Assembly (NCBI RefSeq): GCF_001650875.1 | Contig: NZ_LXYI01000001.1 | Coordinates: forward strand, 62,001-126,000 | DNA: 64,000 nt | From: Sulfitobacter sp. EhC04 | GTDB taxonomy: Bacteria > Pseudomonadota > Alphaproteobacteria > Rhodobacterales > Rhodobacteraceae | Direction of reading: 5' to 3' | Part shown: in pieces, positions 28,858-40,153 of the stretch | Layout of the letters: each line of letters begins with the position of its first letter | How positions within the stretch are numbered: position 1 is the stretch's first letter | The notes under the pieces: model-generated | Told to the model about the DNA's origin: nothing | The model's database searches: none | The model's input: only the letters and a program-made list of their open reading frames with translations | Translations under genes and position numbers: made by a program

Positions 28858-29838
28858 CTATGCCGCCACCGGATCGGGATCGGGTTCGCGGATCACGATC
28901 TGATCGGCCTCCAGCGCGGTCACACCCGTCATGCGAACGGTAAAGGTCTGCGCCGACGCGGTGGCAGAGGGGGCCACCTCGACAGTGACATCCAGATAGG
29001 AGCCATCCTCCGCAGGTTCTGTCGATATTGTGGTCACCTGACTGCCGGTTTCGCGCAGATCAAGGACCAGACTGTCCTCTTGCGGATCAAAGTCGGAGAT
29101 ATGGGCCACGATGCCCAGGTCGGCGGCATCCGTTGCGCCAGGTTGCGCCGCGTCAAACAGGTCGATGGTGAAACTGTCGGACCCGTCACCGCCGGAAAGG
29201 GTGCTGGCCGCGGCTGCGGCTCCGTCATCAAGCACCACACGCACCCCGATATCGTCCGCGCCCGCGTCGCCAAAGACCTCGGCCCCGGCGGATTCGCTGT
29301 AAATCACGTCGTCACCCGCGTTGCCGTGAATGGTGCCGCCCTCGCCACCGACGTAGAAATCGTCATTGCCGTCGCCGCCGTTCAGGCGCAGGTCACCGCC
29401 TTCGATGAAGACTTCGAAACTGTCGTCACCGGTGCCGCCGTTCGCTTCGAGGTCCTGGTCGGTTTGCAGGCCAAAGAAGTCATCCCCGCCGTCGCCGTTC
29501 AGCACCGCGTCCACGGCATCGTCATTGTACAGGCTGTCGTTGCCCTCGCCGCCGTTCAAGGTTGGCGCGTTGCCACCCGCGCGCAGGTCGTCGCGCCCGT
29601 CATCTCCATTCAGAACGACCCCATCAGACGTGTCGGTGGCGGTCAGGCTGTCGTTGCCGCCGCCCGCGTTTACGGTTTCCGAGCCAGCTGCCGACAAAAT
29701 GTCGTCACCCTCCGTGCCATTAACCACATCGTCGGAAGGGTCCGGATCGGGCGTGTCCACGGTGTCGTCGTCGTCATTGTTCAAAGCCATCAGCAAAAGG
29801 CCAACACCGAGGAACGGCAGAAGCGTGAGACCAAGCAT
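28858..29838 (-). CDS. RTX-repeat calcium-binding protein, short copy
   Basis: 326 residues. An N-terminal hydrophobic segment (2-19) without preceding basic residues is followed at once by NNDDDD. Nonapeptide-like RTX repeats (G-G-x-G-x-D-x) run from about 40 to 220: for example NAGGGNDSL, LNGGEGNDSL, LNGGDGNDDF, SGGDGSDSF. A C-terminal part (about 235-326) has a segment I-S-D-F-D-P-x-x-D-S-L-V-L-D-L. The start at 29838 is fixed by the near-identical start of the neighbouring copy; the upstream in-frame Met is rejected. Probably exported and calcium-binding; no type I secretion genes nearby. Its promoter and first ~32 codons are duplicated from the next gene or vice versa. Confidence 0.8.
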   Translation of the reverse strand: MLGLTLLPFLGVGLLLMALNNDDDDTVDTPDPDPSDDVVNGTEGDDILSAAGSETVNAGGGNDSLTATDTSDGVVLNGDDGRDDLRAGGNAPTLNGGEGNDSLYNDDAVDAVLNGDGGDDFFGLQTDQDLEANGGTGDDSFEVFIEGGDLRLNGGDGNDDFYVGGEGGTIHGNAGDDVIYSESAGAEVFGDAGADDIGVRVVLDDGAAAAASTLSGGDGSDSFTIDLFDAAQPGATDAADLGIVAHISDFDPQEDSLVLDLRETGSQVTTISTEPAEDGSYLDVTVEVAPSATASAQTFTVRMTGVTALEADQIVIREPDPDPVAA

Positions 29839-29848
29839 GGGAATCCCC
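29742..29848. repeat. Direct repeat copy A: RTX gene start
   Basis: 107 bp matching copy B at 31578-31684 at an offset of 1836, with two mismatches by eye. It covers the ribosome site, start codon and first ~32 codons of the short RTX gene. Beyond it, to about 30010, the upstream DNA is still clearly similar to that of copy B, but less so. Confidence 0.9.
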
Positions 29849-30012
29849 CAGAAAAAGACAGGCGAGAGCATGGCAGCCGATAACCGCCCCTTTGTCAAAT
29901 GTCTGGCTAAAAACGGGGCAAGTCGTCGCCACGCATGAAACAATCTCCGTCAATCAACATGGACTATCGCAAACCCGGCGCATTATGGGTCCGTAGTGCA
30001 GGGCTGCACCCC

Positions 30013-31674
30013 CTACGCAGCACCCGCGCGGTCGATGTTGAAGTCGAAGTTCGCGTTTGCATAGATCGTCTCGTTCGATCCGATCGGCGCCGTTGTCAGT
30101 TGCAGAACCTGCGTGTCACCCACGAAGACCGCAAAGTCCTGCAATGGCTCTCCCAAGGGGCTTTCGTAACTGTTCGTTACGACGTTGATATCCCCTTCGA
30201 TCGCCGGATCGATGTTCAGCAGAATGCTGGACCAGGCTGAAGGATTCACAATCGTTGCGAAGCCGTTGGACACTTCATCCTCGGAGATGTTCACGACGAA
30301 CGTCCCATCGCTGAGGTCAGGGATATCAATGGCTGTCTGGCCCGCGCGTATGGTAAAACTGTCCGACCCGGTGCCGCCCCGGAAGACCACATCCGGTCCA
30401 GACCCTTCCTGCGCTATGAACACGTCGTCGCCGGCGCCACCATCGGCCAAAATCTCGTTACCACCAATCGAAACGGTGTCGTTACCGGTTCCACCCGACA
30501 CCTCTGCGGTATCGTGATCGACGCTGACAATATCATCGCCTGCGCCCCCCAGATAAAGCGCATTGCCACCGGACGGACCGGCTTCGATGGTGTCATTGCC
30601 ATCACCGCCGCTCACGGTGCTGTTTTGGGCGCCATCAATCTGGTACAGATCGTCGCCATCGCCAAGTTGCGTAAACGCCCCGCCGCCATCCTCGGTCACT
30701 GTGTCATTGCCACCGCCAAGCGTGTTGTAGGTGCCGCTCACGACATCCACGCCGCTGTCATCGGTGCCAGTTGCATCGTCAAACCCCGGGTTCAGCACTT
30801 CGCCGTCCGGATCGACAAAGGTCAGATTGTCCATCGTCAGACCTGCGACACCTTCCAGCCTTATGGAAACGTCGCTGGCTTCATCGGATCGTTCAGCGGT
30901 GAGGGAAAGGATCAGGTCGGTATAGCTCCCGTCATCGGCCTCGGCAAAGGTGACGTCGTTCAATTGCAGATAGGACGAATGCGCCAATTGCCCACCCAGC
31001 AGATCCAGTTCCAGCCTGTCCTGCGCCGGATCGAAATCCTCGATCCGGGCAATCAGCCCGATATCGGTATCAGCCGAATTGTAGCTGAGCGCAAAAGTAT
31101 CACTGCCCGCGCCGCCGCTGAAACTGCGCAGGGCGCCTTCCTCCGGATCGGTATACTCCGTGACGTCGATCCCAATGGTGTCGTCACCATCGCCGCCGTT
31201 CACCGTGACCGGCCCGCTACCGGAAAGACCGGAAGCTGCTCGGATAAAATCGTTGCCTTCGCCCCCGTCCGCATGGGCACCCGAATAGTAGATCAGTTCG
31301 TCGTCCCCGGCTCCGCCATTGAGGGTGCCGCTGCCGGACAGCCTGTCGTCTCCGATACCACCGTTGGCCGTGGATGAACCGAAACTTGCGATGGTGTCAT
31401 TCCCCGCGTCGCCATTCAGGACGTTCCCATCGTACCGGCTGTTCGTGATCAGTTCATCGTCGCCTGCACCGCCGTTTACGGTCGCATTGTCAACGTGGAC
31501 CTCAATCTGGTCATCGTCAGCAGTCCCGTTGAAGATACTGCCCTCAGTGGGTTCACCTGGCGTTTCGGGCGGTTCCACCGGATCGGGCGTGTCCACGGTG
31601 TCGTCGTCGTCATTGTTCAAAGCCATCAGCAAAAGGCCAACACCGAGCAGCGGCAGAAGCGTGAGACCAAGCAT
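30013..31674 (-). CDS. RTX-repeat calcium-binding protein, long copy
   Basis: 553 residues. The same N-terminal hydrophobic segment and NNDDDD stretch as the short copy. RTX repeats from about 47 to 195, then a domain like the C-terminal part of the short copy (about 202-290: I-E-D-F-D-P-A-Q-D-R-L-E-L-D-L), a second RTX block (about 312-440) and a unique C-terminal tail ending DRAGAA. It therefore looks like a copy of the short protein plus about 260 extra residues. Ends 174 bp upstream of the short gene's start. Its ribosome site (AGGGGA) and start are within the duplicated DNA. Confidence 0.8.
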   Translation of the reverse strand: MLGLTLLPLLGVGLLLMALNNDDDDTVDTPDPVEPPETPGEPTEGSIFNGTADDDQIEVHVDNATVNGGAGDDELITNSRYDGNVLNGDAGNDTIASFGSSTANGGIGDDRLSGSGTLNGGAGDDELIYYSGAHADGGEGNDFIRAASGLSGSGPVTVNGGDGDDTIGIDVTEYTDPEEGALRSFSGGAGSDTFALSYNSADTDIGLIARIEDFDPAQDRLELDLLGGQLAHSSYLQLNDVTFAEADDGSYTDLILSLTAERSDEASDVSIRLEGVAGLTMDNLTFVDPDGEVLNPGFDDATGTDDSGVDVVSGTYNTLGGGNDTVTEDGGGAFTQLGDGDDLYQIDGAQNSTVSGGDGNDTIEAGPSGGNALYLGGAGDDIVSVDHDTAEVSGGTGNDTVSIGGNEILADGGAGDDVFIAQEGSGPDVVFRGGTGSDSFTIRAGQTAIDIPDLSDGTFVVNISEDEVSNGFATIVNPSAWSSILLNIDPAIEGDINVVTNSYESPLGEPLQDFAVFVGDTQVLQLTTAPIGSNETIYANANFDFNIDRAGAA

Positions 31675-31684
31675 GGGAATCCCC
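31578..31684. repeat. Direct repeat copy B: RTX gene start
   Basis: Partner of the repeat at 29742-29848: start region of the long RTX gene. The looser similarity extends upstream to about 31850. Both copies keep a TTGACA (minus strand) about 55 bp before the start codon, at 31734-31729 here and 29898-29893 in the other. Confidence 0.9.
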
Positions 31685-32110
31685 TAAAACAAAACAGGCG
31701 AGAGCATGGCAACCGATAAGCGACCCTCTGTCAAATGCCTGGCCAAAAACCGGGCTAGTCGTCGCCCCCGATGAAACAATTACTGCTGATCACTGCGGAC
31801 TAACGCGAACCCGGCGCATCATGGGGCCGCAACGCCTGGCCGCACCCCGGAGACCGCGAGGAGATTCGCCGCCCCGCCGATGATTTGAACAAACGACCAG
31901 GGCGCGACCCGCAAAAAAACGCAGAGTGCTATCCGTGTCCTAAATAAAGGGATATGCAGGTCATAAAGCCGCACTATACTGTGTTGCGGGCAGGGAGGTG
32001 CTCTGCTACATGGCACCTGATTTAGACGTCTTGAGCCTATTCAAGCCGCGCCAACGAACCGGTGACGCGACTTCTTTCGCATATCCGGACAGATTTTTGA
32101 GAGGATGGAC
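31675..32110. other. Intergenic region between RTX and ATP synthase genes
   Basis: 436 bp with no supported gene. The left ~175 bp is the duplicated RTX promoter region. The right part must carry the atp promoter: a TATACT at 31975-31980 is the best -10 candidate, but no good -35 is seen. No tRNA or other structured RNA was recognised. Confidence 0.5.
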
Positions 32111-32671
32111 GTGTCCGAAACAGCTTCGATTTCCACCGGTATCGCACAGCGCTACGCCTCGGCGGTCTATGATCTGGCCAAGGATGGCAAAAAGGTCAAA
32201 GGCATCGAAGCCGACCTGGACGCGTTGAGCGACGCGCTGAATGACAGCGAAGATTTCCGCAACCTGATCCATTCGCCGGTCTATACCCGTGACCAGCAGG
32301 GCACTGCGATTTCCGCAATTGCCAAGAAGATGAAACTGTCTCCGATCATGGCCAATACGCTGTCGCTGATGGCGACCAAGCGGCGTCTGTTCGTCCTGCC
32401 CCAATTGGTCAAGACCCTGCGCGCCAAGATCGCCGAGGACAAGGGTGAAGTCACGGTCGAGGTGACATCCGCCAAAGCGCTGACAAAGACGCAATCTGAC
32501 AAACTTGCCAAGTCGCTGACCGCGAACACGGGCAAGTCAGTAACACTTCAAACGACCGTTGATGAAAGCCTCATCGGCGGTCTTATCGTCAAAGTGGGCT
32601 CCAAGATGATCGACACGTCGATCCGCTCTAAGCTCAATTCCCTCCAGAACGTAATGAAAGAGGTCGGATAA
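32111..32671 (+). CDS. atpH: ATP synthase F1 subunit delta
   Basis: 186-residue stalk subunit linking F1 to the peripheral stalk. Pattern SISTGIAQRYASAVYDLAKD at the N-terminus and VGSKMIDTSIRSKL near the C-terminus. The GTG at 32111 is preferred over ATG 32105: GAGG at 32101-32104 region gives normal spacing only to the GTG. First gene of atpHAGDC; its TAA is followed directly by the atpA ATG. Confidence 0.93.
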   Translation: MSETASISTGIAQRYASAVYDLAKDGKKVKGIEADLDALSDALNDSEDFRNLIHSPVYTRDQQGTAISAIAKKMKLSPIMANTLSLMATKRRLFVLPQLVKTLRAKIAEDKGEVTVEVTSAKALTKTQSDKLAKSLTANTGKSVTLQTTVDESLIGGLIVKVGSKMIDTSIRSKLNSLQNVMKEVG

Positions 32672-34210
32672 ATGGGTATCCAAGCCGCAGAGATTTCTGC
32701 AATCCTGAAGGACCAGATCAAGAATTTCGGCCAGGAAGCCGAAGTTGCCGAAGTCGGTCGGGTGCTGTCCGTCGGTGACGGCATCGCGCGCGTCTATGGG
32801 CTGGACAATTGTCAGGCCGGTGAGATGGTCGAATTCCCCGGTGGCATTCAGGGTATGGCCCTGAACCTTGAATCCGACAACGTCGGCGTCGTGATCTTCG
32901 GTTCCGACCGGGACATCAAGGAAGGCGACACCGTCAAGCGGACCAACTCCATCGTGGACGTGCCGGTTGGCAACGAACTGCTGGGCCGGGTCGTGGACGG
33001 TCTGGGCAACCCGATTGACGGCAAGGGTCCGATCAACGCCAAGCAGCGCGGCGTTGCCGATGTGAAGGCGCCGGGCATCATCCCGCGTAAATCGGTGCAT
33101 GAACCGATGGCAACCGGCCTCAAGGCCGTCGACTCGATGATCCCGATTGGCCGTGGCCAGCGTGAATTGATCATCGGTGACCGTCAGACCGGCAAGACCG
33201 CTGTTGCGCTTGACGCGATGCTGAACCAGCAGCAGGTCAACGACGCCGCAGAGGGCGACGAAGGCAAGAAGATGTACTGCGTCTACGTCGCGATTGGCCA
33301 AAAGCGGTCCACCGTGGCCCAGCTGGTCAAAAAGCTCGAAGACACCGGCGCGATGGCCTATTCCATCGTTGTCGCCGCAACCGCGTCAGAGCCCGCGCCG
33401 ATGCAGTTCCTCGCGCCCTATGCCGCGACTGCAATGGCGGAATTCTTCCGCGACAACGGCCGTCACGCGCTGATCGTCTATGATGACCTGTCCAAGCAGG
33501 CCGTGTCCTATCGCCAGATGTCCCTGCTGCTGCGCCGCCCGCCGGGCCGTGAAGCCTATCCGGGCGATGTTTTCTACCTCCACTCCCGCCTGCTGGAGCG
33601 TTCTGCGAAACTGGGTGATGACGCCGGTAACGGGTCGCTGACCGCGCTGCCGATCATTGAGACCCAGGGCGGCGACGTGTCGGCCTTTATTCCGACCAAC
33701 GTGATCTCGATCACCGACGGCCAGATCTTCCTGGAAACCGAACTGTTCTACCAGGGCATCCGCCCCGCCGTGAACACCGGTCTGTCGGTGTCTCGGGTTG
33801 GTTCCTCGGCCCAGACCAAGGCGATGTCCTCGGTTGCTGGCCCTGTGAAGCTGTCGCTGGCTCAGTACCGCGAAATGGCCGCCTTTGCGCAGTTCGGCTC
33901 GGACCTTGATGCCGCCACCCAGCGCCTGCTGAACCGTGGTGCACGTCTGACCGAACTGATGAAGCAGCCACAGTATTCGCCCCTGTCGAACGCTGAAATC
34001 GTCTGCGTCATCTATGCCGGTACGCATGGCTATCTTGATAAGCTGGAAGTGTCCGAAGTGGGTCGCTGGGAACAGGGGCTTCTGTCGCACCTGCGTTCCA
34101 AGAACGCTGACCTGCTCAAGGACATCACCAACAATGACCGCAAGGTGAAAGACGAGCTGGAAGACAAGATCAAAGCTGCGCTCGACGCTTACGCCGCAGA
34201 CTTCGCTTAA
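32672..34210 (+). CDS. atpA: ATP synthase F1 subunit alpha
   Basis: 512 residues, non-catalytic nucleotide-binding subunit. P-loop [10 protein letters not shown] near residue 170 and the [15 protein letters not shown] stretch are typical. Starts at the base after the atpH stop. Confidence 0.98.
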   Translation: MGIQAAEISAILKDQIKNFGQEAEVAEVGRVLSVGDGIARVYGLDNCQAGEMVEFPGGIQGMALNLESDNVGVVIFGSDRDIKEGDTVKRTNSIVDVPVGNELLGRVVDGLGNPIDGKGPINAKQRGVADVKAPGIIPRKSVHEPMATGLKAVDSMIPIGRGQRELIIGDRQTGKTAVALDAMLNQQQVNDAAEGDEGKKMYCVYVAIGQKRSTVAQLVKKLEDTGAMAYSIVVAATASEPAPMQFLAPYAATAMAEFFRDNGRHALIVYDDLSKQAVSYRQMSLLLRRPPGREAYPGDVFYLHSRLLERSAKLGDDAGNGSLTALPIIETQGGDVSAFIPTNVISITDGQIFLETELFYQGIRPAVNTGLSVSRVGSSAQTKAMSSVAGPVKLSLAQYREMAAFAQFGSDLDAATQRLLNRGARLTELMKQPQYSPLSNAEIVCVIYAGTHGYLDKLEVSEVGRWEQGLLSHLRSKNADLLKDITNNDRKVKDELEDKIKAALDAYAADFA

Positions 34211-34224
34211 GGAGAGATAAGCCA

Positions 34225-36544
<2,320 letters not shown>

Positions 36545-36557
36545 GGGAGCCTGACTG

Positions 36558-36995
36558 ATGGCAGACACAATGCAATTCGATCTGGTGTCGCCCGAGCGGC
36601 GGCTGGCCTCCTTGCAGGTCACCTCCGTGCAGATTCCCGGCGCCGATGGCGACATGACAGCGATGGAGGGGCATGCCCCCACCATCACCACCCTGCGTCC
36701 CGGCGTGTTGTCGGTCGAAGGGCCGGAAGGCATGGCGGAATATGTTGTGACCGGCGGCTTCGCCGAGATCAGCAGCCGTGGTGTTTCGGTTCTGGCCGAA
36801 CGCGCTGTGCCCAAGGGTGACATGACGCAGGAACACCTCGACGAGATGATCGAAGAGGCCAAGCACACCTACTCCAAGGCAAAGGAAGCCTTCGAGAACG
36901 AGCCGGGACCGGTAGACGACGCAGCGAAGCTGCTGGCGGATATGGTCGCGGTCGGGGACGAGATTGGCCTGTCTTCAAAGCAGCCAAACCTCTGA
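36558..36995 (+). CDS. atpC: ATP synthase F1 subunit epsilon
   Basis: 145 residues. N-terminal beta-barrel ([29 protein letters not shown]) and a C-terminal helical pair. Last F1 gene, followed by a terminator; no F0 genes (a, b, c) are in the window, so they lie elsewhere. Confidence 0.96.
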   Translation: MADTMQFDLVSPERRLASLQVTSVQIPGADGDMTAMEGHAPTITTLRPGVLSVEGPEGMAEYVVTGGFAEISSRGVSVLAERAVPKGDMTQEHLDEMIEEAKHTYSKAKEAFENEPGPVDDAAKLLADMVAVGDEIGLSSKQPNL

Positions 36996-37016
36996 CACCA
37001 TCGAAAATTCACGAAA

Positions 37017-37044
37017 AAGCCCTGCATTTGCGGGGCTTTTTTGT
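37017..37044 (+). terminator. Terminator of the atpHAGDC operon
   Basis: AAGCCCTG (37017-37024), a 6-base loop and CGGGGCTT (37031-37038), allowing one G-T pair, then TTTTGTTT. It lies 21 bp after the atpC stop. Confidence 0.9.
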
Positions 37045-37177
37045 TTGGGACGGTGGCTGTCCCGATAGGGCAACGCAGAGGCCCACATAAATCAGAAAGC
37101 GAAATGATAACAATCGGGTGCCACAGCGCAGGAAGCAAATAAACCACCTTTGATCGGCACGGTTTTCAGGTCATAAC

Positions 37178-37534
37178 ATGCCCATGAAGAGATTGAGAAG
37201 TCATACGACTGGTGTGGACAGTGGCGATGTTGTCCTGTTTTCGGATTACGAAGACGGCGGTGCGATGTGGACAGGTCGCGGCCAGCGCGAGCGCAGGCGG
37301 CACATTCGATTTTCCGAAACCTATCTGGAACCGCCCACGGTCCAGCTTTCGCCGTCGTTGTGGGATCTGGACGCAACAACAGTCATGCGGGCGGACATCA
37401 GCGCTGAAGCCGTCACAAAATCCGGTTTTGACATGGTTTTCAGGACATGGGGCGACACGCGGGTCGCGCGGATGCGCATTTCCTGGATCGCCATCGGCCA
37501 TCTGAGCGACGAAGGGGACTGGGACGTCGAATAA
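37178..37534 (+). CDS. H-type lectin domain protein
   Basis: 118 residues that read as one H-type lectin domain: RHIRFSETYLEPPTVQ, then W-D-L-D-A-T-T, then G-F-D-M-V-F-R-T-W-G-D-T-R and R-I-S-W-I-A-I-G, the order of conserved strands in GalNAc-binding H-lectins. There is no signal peptide, so in the cell it would be cytoplasmic unless exported otherwise. Ligand unknown. Alternative start at 37184. Confidence 0.75.
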   Translation: MPMKRLRSHTTGVDSGDVVLFSDYEDGGAMWTGRGQRERRRHIRFSETYLEPPTVQLSPSLWDLDATTVMRADISAEAVTKSGFDMVFRTWGDTRVARMRISWIAIGHLSDEGDWDVE

Positions 37535-37548
37535 CCGTCCGGTCGCAA

Positions 37549-37585
37549 CCTGTTCAGCGCTTTGGCGTTCGCGCCCCTGAACAGG
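37549..37585. terminator. Nested hairpin between convergent lectin and prs genes
   Basis: CCTGTTCAG (37549-37557) pairs perfectly with CTGAACAGG (37577-37585). Inside is a second hairpin GGCG-TTCG-CGCC (37564-37575), a stable UUCG-type tetraloop. No T-run follows on either side, so a termination role is only suggested by position. Confidence 0.4.
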
Positions 37586-37625
37586 CAGTTCAGTGTGTGT
37601 TGCAGAGCCTTCGCGCAGCGGTGTC

Positions 37626-38645
37626 TTACTCCGCCGCGTACATCCCGTCATAGATCGGGCCCAGCGTGTCGGCCTCAAACAGCGATGATACCGAAGTCCC
37701 GTTCCAGATGTTCAGGATCGCCTGGGCAAAGATCGGGGCCGTTGGAACAATACGGATATTCGCGGCCTTCTTGATTTCTTCGGTGGGCTGAATGCTGTCC
37801 GTGATGACCAGTGACTTCATCACCGATTTGGTCACGCGATCCACCGCGGGGCCGGACATGACGCCGTGGCTGATGTAGGAATGGACCTCCTTCGCCCCGT
37901 TCTCCAGCAGCACCTCGGCGGCCTTGCAAAGCGTCCCGGCGGTGTCGCAGATGTCATCGACAATCAGGCATATCTTGTCGGTCACATTGCCGATCACGGT
38001 CATCTCGGCGACTTCCCCGGCTTTCTCGCGGCGCTTGTCCACGATGGCCAGAGGGGCGTTCAGGCGTTTGGCCAATTCGCGCGCCCGCGCCACGCCGCCG
38101 ACATCTGGGCTGACGATCATTAGCTCCTCCATACGGTCCTTGAACGCATTCGCGATATCCAGCGCAAAGACCGGAGAGGCATAGAGGTTGTCCACTGGAA
38201 TATCAAAGAAACCCTGGATCTGCGCGGCGTGCAGGTCCATGGTCAGTACCCTTTCAATCCCGGTGCCGACCAGCATATTTGCCACCATCTTGGCGGTGAT
38301 GGGCGTGCGGGCCTTGGTCCGTCGATCCTGCCGGGCATAACCGAAATAGGGCAGCACCGCGGTGACCCGCGCGGCCGAGGATCGGCGCAGGGCATCGGCC
38401 ATGATCAGCAGTTCCATCAGATTGTCATTGGCGGGGTTCGAAGTGGGCTGGATGATGAACATATCCTCGCCGCGCACGTTCTCGAACACTTCCACGAAAA
38501 TTTCGCCATCGTTGAACCGTTCCACCCGCGCATCGACAAGCCCCACGTTGACACCCCGGTGCAGCGACATCCGCCGTGCAATTGCCTTGGCAAGCGGCAT
38601 GTTGGCATTGCCGGAAATAAGCTTGGGCTCGGAAGTGCGGGGCAT
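37626..38645 (-). CDS. prs: Ribose-phosphate pyrophosphokinase
   Basis: 339-residue enzyme that makes PRPP from ribose-5-phosphate and ATP, feeding purine, pyrimidine, His and Trp synthesis. Seen: [37 protein letters not shown] and the PRPP loop [10 protein letters not shown]. Slightly longer than the 310-320 norm at both ends. Confidence 0.97.
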   Translation of the reverse strand: MPRTSEPKLISGNANMPLAKAIARRMSLHRGVNVGLVDARVERFNDGEIFVEVFENVRGEDMFIIQPTSNPANDNLMELLIMADALRRSSAARVTAVLPYFGYARQDRRTKARTPITAKMVANMLVGTGIERVLTMDLHAAQIQGFFDIPVDNLYASPVFALDIANAFKDRMEELMIVSPDVGGVARARELAKRLNAPLAIVDKRREKAGEVAEMTVIGNVTDKICLIVDDICDTAGTLCKAAEVLLENGAKEVHSYISHGVMSGPAVDRVTKSVMKSLVITDSIQPTEEIKKAANIRIVPTAPIFAQAILNIWNGTSVSSLFEADTLGPIYDGMYAAE

Positions 38646-38751
38646 GGGAGGGTCTCCGTGGCAGCGGGAATATGACAGATTCGTGTCGTTGAACCTCGCT
38701 TAGCACGCAGCTACGGTGCCACCAAGCTATCAGCCCCTCAAGGAACGCCAA

Positions 38752-39348
38752 ATGTCCCAGATCGACTATTTTTTCGCGACACTGTCCCCCTATTGCTACC
38801 TTGCCGGAACCCGGCTGGAAGAGGTGGCGCAGAAACATGGTGCTACGATCAACTACAAGCCCTTCGACGTCATAAGTGCCTTTGCCCGGACCGGGGGTAC
38901 ACCACTCAAGGACCGACACATCAGCCGGACCGAATACCGGGCACAAGAACTGCAGCGGCAGGCAAAGAAGCTGGGAATGCCTTTTAATTTGCAACCCGCA
39001 CATTGGCCGACAAATGGTGCGCCTGCGGCCTATGCGTTTATCGCGGCGCAGAATGCCGGAGGCGGCGATCTGGGCCAGCTGGCACAGGTGATCACCCGGT
39101 CGGTCTGGGCTGATGAAAAGAACGTCGCGGAGGATGACGTGATCCGCGCCTGCCTGACCGAGGCAGGGTTCGACCCCAAACTGGCGGACAGTGGCCTGCT
39201 GGAAGGGGCGGAAACCTATGCCCGCAACCTGGAGGAGGCGGTGGAGCGCGGCGTCTTTGGTGCGCCGTTCTATATCGTGGGGGATCAACGGTTCTGGGGC
39301 CAGGACCGGATTGCCGACATTGACTTGCATCTGGCAGGCGAACTGTGA
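38752..39348 (+). CDS. 2-hydroxychromene-2-carboxylate isomerase-like (DsbA-fold) protein
   Basis: 198 residues, thioredoxin-fold kappa-class GST/HCCA isomerase family: N-terminal FFATLSPYCYLAG with the active Ser-Pro-Tyr, late YIVGDQRFWGQDRI. The substrate is unknown; glutathione-dependent isomerisation of aromatic ring-cleavage products is the family reaction. Start ATG 38752 after CAAGGAACG. Its stop overlaps the GTG start of the hydrolase gene. Confidence 0.85.
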   Translation: MSQIDYFFATLSPYCYLAGTRLEEVAQKHGATINYKPFDVISAFARTGGTPLKDRHISRTEYRAQELQRQAKKLGMPFNLQPAHWPTNGAPAAYAFIAAQNAGGGDLGQLAQVITRSVWADEKNVAEDDVIRACLTEAGFDPKLADSGLLEGAETYARNLEEAVERGVFGAPFYIVGDQRFWGQDRIADIDLHLAGEL

Positions 39349-40151
39349 CGCCACAGCCCGGTTTCCACGCCCATGTGCATACTGTGGGGCAGGGCGCGCG
39401 CCGGGTGCTCGCCCTGCACTGTACGCTGGCATTTGGCGGCGCATGGGCCGGGATGGCGAAGGCTTTGGCGGGACAGGTCGCTTTTGTCGCGCCGGACATG
39501 CCCAGCCATGGCAAGAGTGATGATTGGGATGGTGTCAGCCACCTGAGCGATACTGCGGTGGCATCCTCTGTCGCTGCAATGGATGACACGCCGATGGATG
39601 TGATCGGCCATTCCTTCGGTGCCATGACCGCGCTGCGCATCGCGGTGTCCTACCCCGAAAAGGTGCGCAGTATGACGGTGATCGAACCGGTCTTTTTCGC
39701 CATCGCACGGAAGGATGCACCTGAGACGGCTGCGGCCTATGAAAAGCACTCCCTGCCTTTCACCCAGGCGATGAGCAGCGGTGACGCGCAGGCCGGCGCG
39801 CGCGTCTTCAACAGGATGTGGAGCGATGAGGCGCCAGCTTGGGACAGCCTGCCGGAACGGACTCGCGCGGCAATGACACGCGGTATTCATGTTGTACCGG
39901 GCAGCCGCAATGTTCTTTACGATGACGATCGCGGGCTGTTGCAGCCAGGCGGCCTGGATGCAACGCCCACGCCCACCCTCATCCTACGCGGTGAACAGGC
40001 TCATCCCGCAGTCATTGCGACCAATGACGGTTTGGCTGCCCGGATGCGCAACGCGCGGCAGGCTGTTGTGCCGGGCGCGGGCCACATGGCCCCAATCAGC
40101 CACCCCAAAGAGACGGCGATGATCTGGAAGCAATTTCTCGATACGGTCTGA
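39345..40151 (+). CDS. Alpha/beta hydrolase
   Basis: 268 residues. Nucleophile elbow GHSFGA near residue 90, oxyanion/early strand LHCTLAFGG, and a late His in PGAGHMAPISHP; an Asp is expected but not fixed by eye. Substrate unknown. GTG start at 39345 overlaps the isomerase stop by 4 bp, so the two are coupled and may work on the same compound. Confidence 0.85.
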   Translation: MTPQPGFHAHVHTVGQGARRVLALHCTLAFGGAWAGMAKALAGQVAFVAPDMPSHGKSDDWDGVSHLSDTAVASSVAAMDDTPMDVIGHSFGAMTALRIAVSYPEKVRSMTVIEPVFFAIARKDAPETAAAYEKHSLPFTQAMSSGDAQAGARVFNRMWSDEAPAWDSLPERTRAAMTRGIHVVPGSRNVLYDDDRGLLQPGGLDATPTPTLILRGEQAHPAVIATNDGLAARMRNARQAVVPGAGHMAPISHPKETAMIWKQFLDTV

Positions 40152-40153
40152 GC

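Noticed and set aside
29340..31500. CRISPR-like or satellite repeats
   Set aside because: The regular GC-rich repeats are the codons of RTX nonapeptides within open frames, without constant repeat and spacer units.
31675..32110. tRNA or structured RNA before the atp operon
   Set aside because: No cloverleaf, T-loop sequence or strong stem could be built by eye.
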